This document shows positions 61,747-64,000 of a stretch of 64,000 nucleotides of DNA, one piece after another. The first letter of the stretch is position 1, and each line of letters begins with the position of its first letter. Below the pieces are notes generated by a model that saw only the letters and a program-made list of their open reading frames with translations, did no database searches and was not told the origin of the DNA. Origin of the DNA: Leekyejoonella antrihumi (GTDB lineage Bacteria; Actinomycetota; Actinomycetes; Actinomycetales; Dermatophilaceae); the NCBI RefSeq assembly GCF_007845645.1, contig NZ_VCQV01000002.1:201555-265554 (forward strand), written 5' to 3'. Made by a program: the position numbers and the translations under genes.

Positions 61747-63849
61747 ATGTCCGATAGCGGTGCCAACAAGAGGCGCTCGGGTCTGAGGGCGGATGTTGAG
61801 GGGCTCCGTGCTGTAGCTGTCCTTCTCGTCATCAGCGACCACCTCTTCGCGAAGCCAAGCGGTGGATTTGTCGGTGTCGACGTATTCTTCGTGATCTCGG
61901 GATTCCTCATCACCGGCCTGCTGGTGCGTGAGGTGGAACGAACGGGTTCCGTCAGCTTCCGGAGTTTCTATGCCAGGCGCGTGCGCCGCATCGCACCGGC
62001 AGCTTTCGTGACGTTGCTGGCCACCTGCCTTGCGGCTCGGCTCATCTATGTCGGCACTCGAGCGCACGAGACGCTGGTCGACGCGATGTGGGCAGCTGGG
62101 TCTTTGGCCAACTGGCACTTCGCTGCTGTCGGGACGGACTACTTTCAACAGGGCCGGCCACCATCCGCGCTGCAGCACTATTGGTCACTGGCTGTCGAGG
62201 AACAGTTCTACTTCGTGTGGCCCCTGCTGATCATCTCCGTGGCGATGATCAGTCGTCGACGGCGACGCGGTGTCAAGCCACGTCGGCTACCGCTTGGTGT
62301 CGTGCTCGCGGTGCTCGTGGTGGTTTCCTTCGCCTGGTCGATGTACCAGAGCTCCACGGACCCGACGGTGGCTTACTTCTCGACCATGGCACGGGCCTGG
62401 GAACTCGGGGTGGGCGCGCTCATCGCACTCTGCTCCCACCGGCTCGCTCGAGTGTCGCGCTCCGCCGCGGTGGTGCTCTCGTGGGTAGGGCTAGGTGCAA
62501 TTGCCCTCTCAGCCCTAGTCATCCAGCCTTCGTCAGCGTTTCCCGCGCCGTGGGGTGCGCTGCCGGTCCTCGGCACCGCGGCGGTCATTGTGGGTGGGAT
62601 GTCGCCGGACTATCCGCCACGGATGGCTATTCTCACCAACCCGGTCTCCCGCTATGTCGGTCGGATTTCCTACTCGCTCTACCTGTGGCACTGGACAGTC
62701 ATCACGCTTCTCGCCGTGTTGATGCCAGCCGCGGGTCCACGCTACGTCGCGTGGGTGCTGGCAGCGACTATGGTCCTCTCAGTGAGCTCGTATCACGGCG
62801 TCGAAGACCCGATCCGACGCTCTTGTTGGCTTACCCCACGCCGTGGCGCCTCCCGCTCGTGGCCTCGTGCGCGCACGGCAAAGCTAGCCGGTTCGTTCGC
62901 GCTCGCCGCCACGACGGTCGTGGCTACCACCGCTGCGCTGAACGACTCACCCGTGTCGACGATGACCGTCGGTGCCGCGCACACGGCGGCCCCCGCCATG
63001 GCCACCAAGGGCGGGACCGGGCTGTCCGCGCACATCCAGCAGGCTCTGGATGCATCCGCATGGCCGAAGCTTTCGCCATCCGTCGATGATCTTGACAATG
63101 CAAAGGCGCCGGAATGGAAGCAGTGTGGAAACGTCGATAGCTCGAGTCGGCCGGCCTGTGTTTTTGGGTCGAAGGACGCACCGAAGACTCGCCGCATCCT
63201 GGTACTTGGCGACTCGATTGGCATCAGTTGGCTTCCCGGGATCCGAGCTGCGATGGAGCCGAGCGGGTGGCAGGTGGCCGGCCTGACGTTCGGTCTGTGC
63301 CCGGCAGCGCGACTCGACGTCACCGCGCCACAGCAGGACGCTGGCTTCACCGCGCGATGCTCGGCACACCAGTCATGGGAACTGAAGGAGGCAGTGGCTG
63401 AGCATCCGTCGATTGTTGTACTGGCGGCAGCCGAGAACACTCTTACTCGTATGCCGTGCTGCAAGGCCGTAGATTCGGCAGCGGCTGCCTGGCAACGGGC
63501 GGAGCAGGCTGCCGTCACGACGTTGGCAGGGTCGAAGGCGAAGGTCGTTATCCTCTCCCCACCGCCGCAGACCAAGAGCCTGGCCGCATGCGCTACGCGA
63601 TTCAACGCCCCGTCGGCCTGCGTCGCGCGGATCGACGACACCTGGTATCGGATGTCGTCGGCCGATCGTGAGGTCGCACACGTCACGGGCGCCAGATATG
63701 TCGACACCCACGAGTGGTTCTGTACAGCGGATGGCATCTGCCCGCCGTTCGTCGGGCACACGACCATCAGTGCCGATGGCACGCACCTGACCGGCGCCTA
63801 TTCGAAGGCGCTCGGTCCGGTGCTGCGGACCGCCCTGATCGGCAGCTAG
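61747..63849 (+). CDS. Acyltransferase 3 / SGNH fusion (OafA-like)
   Basis: A 700-residue membrane O-acyltransferase. Residues ~10-370 are the acyltransferase 3 domain with ten or so helices (GLRAVAVLLVISDHLF, GFVGVDVFFVISGFLIT, YWSLAVEEQFYFVWP). Residues ~470-700 are an extracytoplasmic SGNH domain (LVLGDSIGISWLPG; ADGTHLTGAYSKAL with Asp/His). Such proteins acetylate polysaccharides. ATG 61747 follows GGGGGGAG. It is the last gene of the operon and lies before the IS fragment. Confidence 0.92.
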   Translation: MSDSGANKRRSGLRADVEGLRAVAVLLVISDHLFAKPSGGFVGVDVFFVISGFLITGLLVREVERTGSVSFRSFYARRVRRIAPAAFVTLLATCLAARLIYVGTRAHETLVDAMWAAGSLANWHFAAVGTDYFQQGRPPSALQHYWSLAVEEQFYFVWPLLIISVAMISRRRRRGVKPRRLPLGVVLAVLVVVSFAWSMYQSSTDPTVAYFSTMARAWELGVGALIALCSHRLARVSRSAAVVLSWVGLGAIALSALVIQPSSAFPAPWGALPVLGTAAVIVGGMSPDYPPRMAILTNPVSRYVGRISYSLYLWHWTVITLLAVLMPAAGPRYVAWVLAATMVLSVSSYHGVEDPIRRSCWLTPRRGASRSWPRARTAKLAGSFALAATTVVATTAALNDSPVSTMTVGAAHTAAPAMATKGGTGLSAHIQQALDASAWPKLSPSVDDLDNAKAPEWKQCGNVDSSSRPACVFGSKDAPKTRRILVLGDSIGISWLPGIRAAMEPSGWQVAGLTFGLCPAARLDVTAPQQDAGFTARCSAHQSWELKEAVAEHPSIVVLAAAENTLTRMPCCKAVDSAAAAWQRAEQAAVTTLAGSKAKVVILSPPPQTKSLAACATRFNAPSACVARIDDTWYRMSSADREVAHVTGARYVDTHEWFCTADGICPPFVGHTTISADGTHLTGAYSKALGPVLRTALIGS

Positions 63850-63895
63850 GTGCGTCACGGAGCGGGATTTCGATGTTAGAGGTTCCGCGGATAGG

Positions 63896-64000
63896 TCATG
63901 GTCGGTGACTGGGTCTGGTGTCCCAGCGGCGGGTGGTCCAGGCGACGCGGATCAGGCGCCGGGCGATGATGATGGCGCTGGCCAAGGCGATCAGCGCCTC
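63896..64000 (-). mobile_element. IS5-family-like transposase, C-terminal fragment
   Basis: The last 34 residues can be read: EALIALASAIIIARRLIRV followed by AWTTRRWDTRPSHRP and a stop at 63896. This matches the end of IS5-group DDE transposases (RRLIR.AW..RWDTRP). The rest lies outside the window. The 46 bases between it and the acyltransferase gene may hold the terminal inverted repeat, which I cannot define from one end. Confidence 0.75.

Overview
The window is high-GC DNA from an actinobacterium. GTG starts, ATGA-type overlaps and strong GGAGG sites are common. Several gene orders match those of Actinobacteria: 5-FCL/galU/moeA/rimJ/glpR, metG/tatD/rpf/rsmA/ispE, and tRNA-Gln/glmU/prs/rplY/pth. 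The mix of genes (Rpf with a G5 domain, a protein O-mannosyltransferase, YdbS/YdbT-type PH proteins) suggests Micrococcales, possibly near Dermacoccaceae. That placement is inferred from gene content only.

Layout. 0-7.4 kb: partial cation:proton antiporter, 5-formyltetrahydrofolate cyclo-ligase, galU, moeA (possibly Glp), moaC, mog, a RimJ-like acetyltransferase, a GlpR-like membrane protein, an aldo/keto reductase and tRNA-Ala(CGC). 7.5-16.4 kb: a PaiB-like protein, a branched-chain amino-acid type ABC transporter (livHMGF) whose binding protein livK is convergent and frameshifted, a CBS protein, L-2-hydroxyglutarate oxidase and a small membrane protein. 16.5-22.4 kb: two PH-domain membrane proteins, a protein O-mannosyltransferase, rsmI and DUF4126. 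22.4-30.7 kb: metG, tatD, rpf behind a probable c-di-AMP riboswitch, rsmA, ispE and an ABC-F protein. 30.7-42.5 kb: a HAD phosphatase diverges from a tightly packed six-gene surface-glycan cluster. It contains a GT2-GtrA-HPrK-like fusion, a purple-acid-phosphatase-like protein, a GT39-like mannosyltransferase, a phosphoesterase-family protein lacking canonical catalytic residues, an uncharacterised repeat protein and a GH99-like protein. 42.5-53.9 kb: small genes, MarR, a Tam-VOC fusion, TetR, tRNA-Gln, glmU, prs, a hipBA island, rplY and pth. 54-63.8 kb: a second envelope operon with a polyprenyl-phosphate sugar-phosphate transferase, a lipoprotein, a 1455-residue LamG/PKD surface protein, a sulfotransferase and an acyltransferase-SGNH protein. 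The window ends in an IS5-like transposase fragment.

The most unusual feature is the number of short repeat families and their effects on genes. One palindromic family (CCCCGCGAAGT...ACTTCGCGGGG) lies in frame inside metG and forms the C-terminal tails of MoeA and MetG. A second family (GGTTGAG...TCGAAACC) sits at the junction of a Tam-VOC gene fusion, and identical 48-bp copies flank the hipBA module that separates prs from rplY. A third is a 70-bp perfect or near-perfect palindrome, one copy of which encodes the C-terminus of the HAD protein. A fourth consists of 21-bp-periodic arrays in opposed orientation. The best candidate for an undescribed system is the 31.7-42.5 kb glycan cluster, led by a single polypeptide that joins a polyprenyl-phosphate glycosyltransferase, a GtrA membrane domain and a P-loop HPr-kinase-like domain.
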